A stretch of DNA of 64,000 nucleotides from Scilla litardierei (Eukaryota; Streptophyta; Magnoliopsida; Asparagales; Asparagaceae), in the NCBI GenBank assembly GCA_030789695.1, contig CM061138.1:16626214-16690213 (forward strand). Reading direction: 5' to 3'. Made by a program: the position numbers and the translations under genes. Under the pieces are notes generated by a model. The model saw only the letters and a list, made by a program, of their open reading frames with translations, had not been told where the DNA came from and searched no databases. This document shows, one piece after another, positions 48,731-58,800 of this stretch (within the stretch, counting starts at the first letter, position 1; each line of letters begins with the position of its first letter).

Positions 48731-48735
48731 GGTAT

Positions 48736-49480
48736 TATTATGGATACCACCATATGACTCGGGCCACACCATGAATGGGTGCAAGCAGCTTCGGCTTGAC
48801 ATCGAAACCCTAATTAAAAAAGGGTAGTTAGGAACAATACTGAAGTTAAGCATCAGCCCTGACATGCGCCACATGATCGAGGCACGTCTCTGAAACACCT
48901 TGCCTACCTGGATCATCCATGTTACCAATGGAGGTCCTGGAGTTGGGTAAGGTTTGTTATCTATGGCTAAAATTATTCCAGGGGGTGTTTGCTGTGATGC
49001 CACCCCTCAACGAAGCTGCGATGGAGCGAGGTGAAAATTGGCTCTACAGTCAAGGACTTGGAGGGAATACAACCTCTACATGACGATGTCGTCATCATTG
49101 CAATGAATTTGGGGAATTTGGATGTCAACATGATGATGTTGGCACATGGAGTTCATGCGACATTCTATCCGTTGAAGCGTATGAAAAGGTGGGATTGGCA
49201 CGAAGCAACCTAGTGCCCTTCAGATGAGAATCTATCATACAAAGGAGGGTTGCTGATTGGGTTTGTCCCAGTCACAAGCTGACTGAACAACTTAATAGAT
49301 ACTAGTCCGTGAGGAAAAAGTTATGTTCCTTAATAGGAAGGTTCCCCAATGTGAACATTGCTTGAAGAGTCAGGTTCAGGCTTAATTCAGGCTATTGGTA
49401 GGCAACATGGAAGCCTTTTACTTGGCTCCAGCTTACGTGCCCGGTATCGACCCAGAAGATGTTGAAAGTCGACTCGAGTA
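48736..49480 (+). pseudogene. Retand/Ogre-type gypsy gag end and protease relic
   Basis: Directly after the copia insertion the frame reads GYHHMTRATP and, after a shift, NGCKQLRLDIETLIKKG, the C-terminal zinc-finger-type motif of this gypsy lineage. WIIHVTNGGPGVG follows. At 49031-49213 a protease-like stretch reads QPLHDDVVIIAMNLGNLDVN, but the DSG active site is replaced by AHGVHA. Stops are frequent, so it is a dead relic. Confidence 0.6.
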
Positions 49481-49842
49481 AAGTTGGTGCATCAAAATAG
49501 ATGTCAGGGCTCTCTTTGTTCGGTTACGATATAACGTCACGCGTTTGTCTAAGACACATAAAATTCACGTTTATGCCTTTTTCAAGTGTAGGTCCTCATT
49601 ATTTCCTGGTTTTTATGTAGGAATGTGAACCGATATAAATAGTTGGGTAGGAGCTCGAAATCGACATCCATTTTTGGATAAATATGAAGAGCGCATAGAA
49701 TGAATTTTTGCTTTTTATATTGCTGACCTTTGTATTCCCCGTATACAGTTGGAATTTAGATATAAGCCAAATCTAATTATAGAATTACACCTTGCATCCC
49801 ACCAAATTTATTTGGAAACCCTCAAACTCAGAGCCACCCTTG

Positions 49843-51381
49843 TCAACTCGAAAACTCAATCCTAACGTCTCCTACGGTCACCTCGTTCCCTCGTCTTGGT
49901 ATCAAGCTCACCACGATGCTCTCGTCGCCATCTGCATTGATCTCACTCAGCAGCTCACTGATCCCTAACGACAGCCTGGTCGTCATCCCAGAGCCCATCG
50001 GCAAGTGCACAAAGCTCCCGGCAAAATTCGCCGATTCCGGCCCCTTCGACTCATCGTCAGCCCTGGCATTTACATACACATCAAACTTCACGGTCTCAGC
50101 CTTCACCAACACTATATCATCCACCACCAACACCTCCTCCTCATGCTCCTTCTCTTCTCTGCTTCTCGCCACCTTCGGCCTCTTCACCTCTACGCTCACC
50201 GCCGACTTGAGACACACTGGTAATTTCAGCCCCTCAGTCGGTACGGGCTTTTCATCCGCCTCGGCCGGCCGAACGGGCTTATAATCGGTCCATGGAATCG
50301 GCACGTCCTGATAAGTGTAACCCAGCTTGACTGCATCCAGGCAGTCGCGAACCCTAGCTCTGACCAGCTGCAAGTTCTCATCCCAGAACACAAACGAGGC
50401 ATCGAGCCACTCGTCGTCCTCATCGAACCCTCTCCGGTTCCTTCCCGGCAGCGTTGACCAGAGCTGCCACATCCGGTCGACGTTGCCGTGATGCGCGAAA
50501 AAGATCGGATCCCTTGCGGCCGAATAGAACGCCCCCATGTTCTCGACATTCGGCTGCCTCCTGTCTCCCGTCCACGAGTGCACCGTGTTATGCAGATCAA
50601 GCTCGAAAGAGCCTCCTCCCGGCGACGGCTGCATGCCGGCGACGTACCTGCTCCCCAGGAACAGCTCCGCGGTCGACGCACGCACCATCTGCCGGTGCGT
50701 CGTCCGAAGATTCCCGCCGATCAAGCTTGTCGGCTTGGCGTCGACGTCTGTTAGGTTGTAGTTGAGGTCGATGGTCGTCGGTGGCTGATGAGCCGGGTCG
50801 CGCAACGGATCGTACAAGGCGGAGCTCGAGTTGGCATACATTGCCGGCATCGCCATCCCGTCCGGCGAGTCCCAGTTCCAGAAGGGAAGGGCGAAGGTGT
50901 CGTCGCCGATGAGCTTGCCGAGGATCCGCTCGTGGAAGTAGAGGTAGAGGCGATGGAAGGGGAAGAAGAGCCATGACTCGTGTACCTGGATGCTGATATT
51001 GCTGTATCCGGGCATGCCGTACGCACCGGTGCAGTACGCGCAGTGCACGTTGGCCTGCTGCGGGTAACTCCATGGGTGGTCCGGGCCGAGGGATTTCATC
51101 GCCTCCACGGCTCTCGTGTACTTGGCGATGTACGACGCGTCGACGAGATGGGCGGCCGGGCGGACCCGGACGGCCGAGTGCGGCGTCGGCGGGGGCGGGG
51201 TGAAATCGACGATGATGTTGGCTCCGGCCGGGATGCAGCACAGCACGCCCGTCTTGTTGTCGGGTTCCAGCGCCGGCTGGCATCGGGTTAGGTCTGGCGG
51301 CGGCACCGGCTCGGCCGTCACCACTGAGGCCAGGCTAGCAACGATGGCCGCGGCGGCGACGACGAGCAGGAGTGTGGTCAT
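49843..51381 (-). CDS. PPO: Polyphenol oxidase (catechol oxidase/tyrosinase family), intronless, secretory type
   Basis: This 512-residue type-3 copper enzyme oxidises mono- or o-diphenols to quinones. I start at the Met at 51381: it opens a 23-residue signal peptide (MTTLLLVVAAAAIVASLASV) with an alanine cleavage site before EPVPPPDL, and a TATA box lies about 50 bases upstream. A further in-frame ATG at 51471 precedes the TATA box. CuA ligands are His113 (VHCAYC), His134 and His143 (QVHESWLFFPFHR). Cys117 is positioned for the Cys-His thioether link. CuB ligands are His264 and His268 (DLHNTVHSW) and the HH pair at 297-298 (FFAHHGNVDRMW). The DWL domain starts near 324 and the KFDV domain near 431, and the YxY motif (GYTYQD) is present. 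There is no plastid transit peptide or thylakoid twin-Arg region, so vacuolar or apoplastic location is inferred. The gene is single-exon and much richer in G+C than its neighbours. All key residues are intact. Confidence 0.96.
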   Translation of the reverse strand: MTTLLLVVAAAAIVASLASVVTAEPVPPPDLTRCQPALEPDNKTGVLCCIPAGANIIVDFTPPPPTPHSAVRVRPAAHLVDASYIAKYTRAVEAMKSLGPDHPWSYPQQANVHCAYCTGAYGMPGYSNISIQVHESWLFFPFHRLYLYFHERILGKLIGDDTFALPFWNWDSPDGMAMPAMYANSSSALYDPLRDPAHQPPTTIDLNYNLTDVDAKPTSLIGGNLRTTHRQMVRASTAELFLGSRYVAGMQPSPGGGSFELDLHNTVHSWTGDRRQPNVENMGAFYSAARDPIFFAHHGNVDRMWQLWSTLPGRNRRGFDEDDEWLDASFVFWDENLQLVRARVRDCLDAVKLGYTYQDVPIPWTDYKPVRPAEADEKPVPTEGLKLPVCLKSAVSVEVKRPKVARSREEKEHEEEVLVVDDIVLVKAETVKFDVYVNARADDESKGPESANFAGSFVHLPMGSGMTTRLSLGISELLSEINADGDESIVVSLIPRRGNEVTVGDVRIEFSS

Positions 51382-51430
51382 TGTATTGAAATTGAAATGG
51401 CAGTGGCTATGGTGGTTAACAACATTGGTG

Positions 51431-51441
51431 CATATATATGG
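51431..51441 (-). promoter_or_regulatory. Probable TATA box of the PPO gene
   Basis: The minus strand reads CCATATATATGC, 50-60 bases upstream of the chosen start codon. A start site about 30 bases downstream would leave a short leader and exclude the ATG at 51471. Confidence 0.6.
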
Positions 51442-51479
51442 TACTTGGACCATTATTGACGTTGCATGCATGTTATGAG

Positions 51480-52103
51480 GATATCATATCTTGAGAGTTT
51501 CATTAATAATCAATATGGTTTCTTCTTTTAGGAGAGTGTTAGTACGTACAAAGATTAACTCATCAGACGCAGAATTTCTATTATGAGTGAGAATTTGAAA
51601 AGTATGCATGACAGTTATTTCCCATACTGAATTTAGAAACTAGCGATTCTTATTACGAGAATAGAATGGCATTTTGCATGGACAAGTGAACTAAAGCATT
51701 GCGTTTTCAACTTCCAAGTATGCGAAAAAACAAGCCGATAGTTTAGAAAGTCGAGTGTCGAAGACAGTAGCAGAAAATAAAATGGGCGTCTCAACAACCA
51801 TTGCGGATCTTGATGCGTGGTTCCCAAAGTGTAAGTGGACCATTGAGCAAGAAACGAGCAAAAAATGGGTGATAGATTGCACTTAACAACGGCAAATGAG
51901 TAAGATTGTGTAAACATTTAAAAGATTTCCTTTTGTTTAGCCATAGTTCCCATCTTGCCGAAAGTGAGAGGTCGCACGACTGTATCACACGGATCGGGAT
52001 CATTGTGCACCCATCTCCACAGTTGTGAGGAAATTCGATTAATAAGATAATACACTGTTAATGTTGGGAATCTGACACAACATCAATCAATACGAGACGT
52101 GGG
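51480..52103 (-). other. PPO upstream region, no further feature
   Basis: This AT-rich sequence upstream of the PPO promoter contains no recognisable gene or TE. Short frames here lack motifs. Confidence 0.4.
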
Positions 52104-52420
52104 TAGGGCTGTTGACGAACGGGCTTGAACGAGCTTGAACATGGAGCTTGTTTTTGCTCATGAACAAGATCCATGTTCAAGCGCTGTTCGCTTATTAACC
52201 GAGCTCTAAAAACCTGTTCAAGCTTGTTCGTTAAGCTTACCGAATGAACGTAAACGAACGTATACGAGCTAGTTCATTGAATGTTTTATTCGTTAACAAG
52301 ATTTATCGAGCTTGTTCGTGAACATGTACAGCAACATGTTTGTGAACACACAATCAATCTTGTTCATGAACAGATTTTCAATCAAACGAACGCACGTCAA
52401 TTTTTTAATCATGAATAATA
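52104..52420 (+). mobile_element. Probable hAT-like MITE fragment
   Basis: The sequence starts TAGGGCTGTTGACGAACG, a hAT-type end, and is filled with GAACGAGCTTGAAC and GTTCGTT-like subterminal repeats in both orientations. No matching right terminus is visible, so it is probably truncated by the gypsy sequence to its right. Confidence 0.5.
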
Positions 52421-52439
52421 TTATTTGTGTATTAATGGA

Positions 52440-54560
52440 GACGCGACGGGCGACCATCAGTTCTCATCTTTAACCTCTGGCATTAATTGGAGGCGTATGT
52501 GGCCCTACTCCACCATGTCAGAGATATTTGTGCCTGGTAGGTCGTCCCCAGAGAGAGCCAAGCTCGGCGTCCGAGCTTGGCGTCCCAAGTCTATCTCTGG
52601 CCGTGCTTCTTGTTTGGAGAGTAGGCGAGCTTCTTCTACGCTAGGCTGGCGAGCCTCCAGCTCGATCAGCTGACGAGCTCTTCTCTTGACTCTGTCGATG
52701 TGCTTGCCGCTCAGCAAGGCGAGCTTCCTAGTGACGGGACGAGCTTTCTGTTTGGGCTTGTTCTCACTTCGGATGGTCGGAGAGCTGTTCGCTTGGGCTT
52801 CAACTATTTGGGCCTTTATTCTCTGGGCCGGCCTTAAGGTCGTAACACTACCATATCCCTCCTTTGTAGATTTCCGAAGGATGGCTTAGAACACTCGACA
52901 GAGCAGTGCATCATCCCCCCATTGGATCTCCACGATCCCCTTGTAATCCTGAATGTGTTCCCGAGGGTCACCCAAGCCATCGTATTTATCCAGATTGGGC
53001 ATCTTGAATCTGAATGGTAATCGGAAGGAGGTGATCCTCTTCTTTAGTGGGTTATGTTCCTCTCTCGAGCTCGTCGAGGGGGAGCGATGTCGTCGGATGT
53101 CCTCTCGGTGCTTGGGTCTCCTCTGTCGGTTGTTGGAAGCACGTGAGGGATCACTTCTGTAACCCTCTAGGTCAGATATGTTTGGACGTCGGGTAACGTC
53201 CATTCATGATTTCCTTTGTGGCCCACTTGTGGCCTCTAATGAGGATTCCTACTTCGCTCTCGTCAGATTTCTAAGTGTCGATCATCGTCCAGAATGATGA
53301 GGCGGGTTTCCACATGCTCTTGCAACCGACCGTGGATAAGTTAATACCAACCCTCTCACCTCCTTGTTCTCCTTGGTTTTGAGGAGAGACATGGGTTTGT
53401 GCACATTGTAAAGACACAAGAGGCATGCCGAACTGTTGCTAGGGGTTTGGGGATGCCTCCCTTGGGTCTGCCACTATGGGCAGACCGTACCCCAAGATGC
53501 TATTGAGGAAAAGTTAGGGAGACTGGTCGGTCGCCCATTGATCGGGATTGCTGATCCATGATCTATTCTACAACGGTAGCCAACGTTTGTATGTTGGCGT
53601 TCACCTCCTTTGTGAATAGGTGGAACTGTTCCAGTGTCACTAATTGTGATTCAGGCAGCCCTCAAGTAGAGGAACCAGGATCCAGGATGGGAAGCGCTTC
53701 GTCCCCATAGTGACTGGCCTCTCAGGCCCCTCGTTAGTGGGTCGAGTCATGGTCGGTGTGGATGAGGACATGAATGCTAACTCGTTTCTTACAGACGTCG
53801 CCAGATGTTTCAGGGTGTTTTCTCACCACGGATATTGCTGAAGGATGGCCCAAAGGATGCCGCTGACGTGGATGATGGGGGCACCCTTCAGGGCACTGGG
53901 CGAGCTAATCTCCGGGTTGCAGGGACTCCGAGTTGAGCTAATGATGTCGGACCGAGCTGTTACCGAGCGATCTCCCCAGTGATCTACTACACAGTAAGCT
54001 CGTCAGTGGGTTGGATCAGGGTTTCGACCAAATCCCATCTGAAGCTTAAGTCAGCAGGGAACCATGTCTGACTTGTTGGGAGGTCATCCGCTAGTTCCCA
54101 GGCCAAGCTATAAGGAGGAAGATAGTATTTGGTGGAGCAGACACGCGTATAAGAATACCTGAGTTTCGGGTCACAGAAATTCATTCCTTCCTCTTCCTCT
54201 GTAGGGCTCTTTATAGGCGATGGTTTTGTCTACGCCCTCCGCCCATAACGCTCACGTATTTATGGTGCTTTATTGCCTTTGACATGTGATGCCCATATTG
54301 ATGACGGGCTAAAGGTTAATTATAGATTGCCTGGTTTGATGGGTGGACCCTGTAATCGCGGGAGCCCAACGGTCAGTCGAGGTGTCGCCATAATTGGAGA
54401 GGAGGTAAGCCGCACGTTAGGGCTAATGGATTGTTGGGCCGTAGTTGTGGGCCGTACTGGACTAATCAGCTGGAGATAATTAATCGGGTGGTCACTGGGT
54501 CGACCAAGGGCTATATCAGTTTGGTTGAATCCATACACCGAGGTGTGGTGTAGTGGCCTA
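52440..54560 (-). pseudogene. Gypsy gag relic, Retand/Ogre/Athila-like, minus strand
   Basis: The open minus-strand frame at 52886-53203 ends with FRLPFRFKMPNLDKYDGLGD, DPREHIQDYKGIV and DALLCRVF, the conserved N-terminal Gag block of this gypsy group (FKMPxLxxYDGxxDPxxHL). It is preceded by an Arg/Ser-rich spacer typical of the lineage. Sequence rightward to about 54560 is probably its leader or LTR, but I could not place the borders. A separate minus-strand frame at 52505-52717 is Arg/Glu-rich. The element is dead. Confidence 0.6.
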
Positions 54561-54659
54561 GGGTTTAAGATTGTTCCTATTAGAAGGTGATAGTGGATAA
54601 GATCAGGTGAGGCCTATGGACTGGAGTAGGACAAAGGAGTCCGAACCAGAATAATTTGA

Positions 54660-54870
54660 TTATGTTTGCAATTGTTTCTCTGTGGTTGATTTATACTTTT
54701 GCTGTTGCTTCCACTATTTATCTCCATACTTGCAAGATATAATTGTTGATTAAGAGACTTACTGGTAATTCAATTAATTCTCTTAGACAAAAACTTTAGA
54801 GTTTGTATAAAATTTATAAAACACTATTCACACCCACCTCTATTGTATTTGCTTGCCACCTCAGGATCCA
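54660..54870 (+). repeat. Copia-type LTR end (U5) fragment
   Basis: The run ataaaacactattcacaccc followed by acctctattg and ending in GGATCCAACA resembles the U5 end of copia LTRs, where a C-rich ACCCCCCTCTA phrase precedes the terminus. There is no matching internal region next to it. Confidence 0.35.
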
Positions 54871-55239
54871 ACAATAAACACCTCGAATACTTTGGAACTT
54901 GAATTCGAGATGCTCTTCTTACATCAACAACAACATTTTTTTGGCACAATTAGCAATACCATCCAAGTAGTGCGATGCATGCCCCGCATCCAGGTTACTT
55001 ATATTCCGTATGGCATAGCCTCTGCACTTGAAAACATTATTGCCTATGCATCATGAAGTAGAGCTGACTTTCTTTTATATACTCTTAAATCAATTTCAAA
55101 AGTATCGACATGCTAATATTTGTCAGGGGTCAACTCCCCCCATATCTCTCTATTATTGCCTAGAACGTCAACTGGAAAGAATGGACTAAATGATTACAGT
55201 ATCAGCGCTGACCAATGCCCAATTAGAGAATGATTGTGG

Positions 55240-56150
55240 GCACATCGGAATAGTACAAAGATCATGTATCAACAACTAAATCAATGCAGAGTCAGGATAT
55301 TGAAGGATCCATAAAAAACACAAGAAAGCCACCACACTCAACATCAAGCAATCACACAGGGATGCAATGATTTATACGGGTTCGACCCAATCTATGGCCA
55401 ACGTCTAGTCTTCCGTTGTCATGGTTTCCTCTAGATCTGAGATGATAATTCAGAGAATACGCCGGCTACTCAAGATCTCCTCCAAACAATATCTAAGCAC
55501 TCTTGACAATATTATTCTAGCACCCTGGCAACCATAAAGCCTCATGCACACAAAACAATTAGAAAGATCTTACCAGAAACTCTAGAATTAGGAATACCTG
55601 CTCTCCCAAAGCTCGCAGTCTTCCCAAAGCCCTTTCGTCATCTCTAGCCGTTAAAAGAATTGCTTTTAATCTCAAGAATTCTCTTGTATTCTCTCGTTCC
55701 GTCAAAGGATGTGTTCTCTTCTTATTATATCATAGGAGTCCTTCCTAGGGTAGAAGAGAGCGTTTTAAATCGTGTCCCTTCGATTTAACCCCAAAACATA
55801 TCAACGTACCAGATCAGAAATCAAATTCTGGTCGATTTTGAATAGTCAGCGTATCGGCACTGCTGTGCCATAATCTGCACAGCAAACTGTGCAGGCTCTG
55901 TTGAATCTACACGGTCGTGCCATTTTTGTGGGTAATTTGGCACGGCTGTGTCATTTCCTGAACATGTCTCTGTTTGATTCGCACGGCCGTGCCAATTGCA
56001 TTGGAAGCTTGTCACGGCCGTGCCAAGCCCAGAAGAGAGGATTTGAAGCGTATTTTCAAGTGTCAATGCAACCTCTAAGATATGTCTATTTTTATGTGCT
56101 GTCATAGTTTTTGTTGGGATATGTGTGCACATGAAGATTGATGAACAATT
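55240..56150 (-). repeat. LTR-like sequence with CACGGCCGTGCC palindromes
   Basis: The block around 55370-55400 (tttatacgggttcgacccaa) is typical of plant retrotransposon LTRs. At 55907-56028 four copies of CACGG.CGTG.C occur. I could not find paired LTR borders. Confidence 0.35.
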
Positions 56151-56332
56151 CAAAGTCCAATATAAAAGATGCAAATTGATTACTAAAATATTTCAGCTTT
56201 CTTTTTACTGTATTTTTATTTTATTATCATTATTATTTTTACTGTATTTATTTTGTTTTGTTTTTATTTTTTCGCTAACTAGACTAATATAACTGCGGTT
56301 CCGAAGTTGAAAGGGAGTTACTTTGTGCACAG

Positions 56333-56377
56333 ACCATTTTGCTCAGCGCACATACCATTTTGCTCAGCGCACATACT
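56333..56377 (+). repeat. Short tandem duplication (22-bp unit)
   Basis: accattttgctcagcgcacat occurs twice in direct succession, followed by a partial third start. Confidence 0.9.
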
Positions 56378-56399
56378 GCTTAATTTTTTTCTCTTGAAC

Positions 56400-57480
56400 A
56401 TACTGTCATATAAAGTTTTTGAAATTCTTCTTCCCAATTTGTTTCTTCGTTATCAGCATCTGAGTTGAGGCTTACCTTCTCATTTGCAAGTGTCATGAAG
56501 CACATATAAGCTCCCTCTTTGTCTTCTTCTTCTTCTTCATTGGATGAAGAGACCAAATTTTGGTCGCAAGTCACAAGCCCCTTTTCTTCGGTCTCTTTTG
56601 CTTTTCAGTATTTTTACCTTTGAGCTTTGCTAGCGGATAGTCCCTCTTATAGTGTCCTTGTTTGTTACATCCAAAACACACAACTGATTCATTAGTTAAT
56701 CTATGTTTATTAGATTTGAAATTACCTTTCCTTAGAAGCTTTCTAAATCTCGTTATGAGTGCAAGTTGTTCCTCAACTTCATCCCCGATTTCTCCGTCTC
56801 CGAGGTAGCTTTAAAAACAAGAGCTTTCTTCTTTCTTATTGGTTTGCTCTTGTTCCTTCCTTTCTTTGATTTGTAGCTCATATGCCAAGAGGTTGCCAAT
56901 GAAATTCTCCATGTTGAGCTTGGAGAGATCATTTCCTTGGCTGTTGTCTTACTTTTCCATCGGGGTGTGAGAGATCGGGTAATATTACTCACGTGCTCAC
57001 TTAATTTGGGTGTAGCTCTTGCCTAGCCCGACAAGGGTGTTAGTGATCTCCATGAAGCGAGTGTACATCTCCGGTATTGATTCACATTCATTCATCTTGA
57101 AAAGCTCGTACTTATTGGCATGGAGAGAAACCATGGTAGTGTTTATCTTATTATTACCTTCATGGGTTAACTCAAGGATATTCCATATTTGATGTGCCGT
57201 GGTTGCCAAAGGAAACCCAATTGTACTCCATGCTATCGACCGCACATTGTTAGCGTTCAAAGTGTCTTTGGCTTTCTCTTCGTCGGTCCATGATGTGCTC
57301 AGTTTTGTTGATGCTTCATAAGGGATCTCCACCGTGCTCCACAAATCATAGGATATGGACTTGATATAAATATCTTCATTCTATTTTTCCAAGATGAGCA
57401 AGGGTGGACGGGTGATGGATTGGCCCTCACGAAATTGTGATGTTAATGACATCTTCAACCTTGTGCTCTGCTACCAAAAT
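56400..57480 (-). pseudogene. Copia gag relic with decayed primer-binding site
   Basis: The relic begins on the minus strand after a decayed tRNA-Met primer site (TTTGGTAGCAGAGC, near 57478-57465). Gag of UBN2 type follows: LWSTVEIPYEASTKLSTSWT, IWNILELTHEGNNKINTTMV, YELFKMNECESIPEMYTRFM. Then come RFRKLLRKGNFKSNKHR, the zinc knuckle CFGCNKQGHYKRDYPL (its last Cys is Tyr) and an acidic stretch NEEEEEDKEGAYMCFMTLAN. Stops and shifts interrupt it. It is the same family as the relic at 40400-43920. An LTR U5-like end (CACGCCTCTAGTG) lies just to the right. Confidence 0.72.
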
Positions 57481-58014
57481 GTTAAGATCTTGATATGCCA
57501 AACGGAAACACTAGAGGCGTGTAAATAGTATTTATGAAATACATGAGATTCCATCAAATCGTATATGTTGTGTGCATCTTAAAGATCGATGGGAAAACTT
57601 CTTATATTTTGACACTGTGTCCATGACAAACCGATGGCTTCTAACGATACTATAATGACCTATGCAACCAAGGGTTGGCTTTCATCCAACTTGGATATGA
57701 AGGGCGTGGGTGACACAAGTGATGCATTGGGAGTTGAGGATCCAAAGAGATCAACTCTAGGGATAAGATCATGGCAAAAAAGAATAAGAACCTGAGGCAC
57801 CATAGACTGCATGGAAACATAAAGAACCAATAAACTTTCTGAGCTAGTTATCCGTACTCCTATCAAAGCGCATACTTTGTTACACTGAAGGATGGGCCTT
57901 TATCTTAAAAAAATGTTAGAATTCATTAGACTTTGATAAAGAAAAACGACTACGAAAATAATCTTCAAAAAAAAACAGAGAGGTAAAAAAAAATGCCTGT
58001 GTTATCGGCTAAGC
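57481..58014 (-). other. Probable copia LTR remains and PAT downstream region
   Basis: The part near 57480-57540 looks like the U5 end of the copia whose gag lies leftward. The rest is AT-rich and must contain the 3' UTR of the S-acyltransferase gene close to 58014. I cannot fix the LTR start. Confidence 0.35.
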
Positions 58015-58800
58015 TCATCGTGGCGACCTGGGAGATCGGTCTTCAGAGTCTCTCGGAATGAACAAAGGTAGCGGCTGAGAAGCACTGCTTGTCCTCAAGC
58101 TCCTCTCGGCGCCCCTGCCCAAAATGGGGCCGCCAAAGAAAATCGACTGCCCCGTATACAACAGCTCGGTCTGACTTCCAGCACGAGAAGACCCCGCGGC
58201 GGCGCTCTGCGAAGACACAAACCGGCCAGCTTCCTGGTCCCAGTACACCGACGACATCAAGCTCCCCATACCGCTCGAGACGCTCCTCAGTCTACCATCA
58301 TATATCCCCGTTGCCTCTTCCCCTTCCGCGGTTCTTGCAGAGCAGGGAGAACGGCTTGCTGATGTCTGGTAGATTGGATTAAAGTGCCTTTGGTCGGCAA
58401 CAGAGGCGAGGCCGCTTGCATGGCGAGGGCTGCCCGCCGTGCTCGGCGTATGGCGACATGAATCGATGCCTTCTCTACTGGGCGGATACAGAGACCCGGA
58501 TCGAGCTTCTCCATGGAGAGCAACGTCTGTAGCCGCGCTGCTTCTGCTGCTAACGTTCCCAGTGGAGCAACGATCAGAATCATACTGAGGCCGGGAACCA
58601 ATGGGCCTCAGGACTGACGAAGAGGCTCTGGCTTTTGCCGCCGCCCTCGTGGCCTCGTTCGAATCCAGCTTTGCGAGCTTCCAAGCGCTAATGCGGACTG
58701 GTCGTTTGGGCTGTTTCTTCCCACCTTCGGCAAGGTTGATGGTATCAGGATCCACGGTGGAAGGGATGCGGCCTGGTTCCAAGTGTGGGATTATCTCATC
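58015..58800 (-). CDS. S-acyltransferase terminal exon
   Basis: After the acceptor AACGCAG, 261 codons encode a cytosolic tail from [20 protein letters not shown] through Ser/Arg-rich sequence to a stop at 58015. The motif [10 protein letters not shown] near the end is conserved in this plant subgroup. Confidence 0.9.
   Translation of the reverse strand, partial: DEIIPHLEPGRIPSTVDPDTINLAEGGKKQPKRPVRISAWKLAKLDSNEATRAAAKARASSSVLRPIGSRPQYDSDRCSTGNVSSRSSAATDVALHGEARSGSLYPPSREGIDSCRHTPSTAGSPRHASGLASVADQRHFNPIYQTSASRSPCSARTAEGEEATGIYDGRLRSVSSGMGSLMSSVYWDQEAGRFVSSQSAAAGSSRAGSQTELLYTGQSIFFGGPILGRGAERSLRTSSASQPLPLFIPRDSEDRSPRSPR

Noticed and set aside
50454..51478. Several open frames on the plus strand opposite PPO (50454-50765, 50980-51291, 51116-51478) and minus-frame shadows (50226-50681, 50597-51283)
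   Set aside because: They are shadows of the GC-rich PPO coding sequence in other frames; none has a motif.
58089..58601. Open frames overlapping the terminal S-acyltransferase exon
   Set aside because: They are alternative-frame shadows of the Ser/Arg-rich tail.
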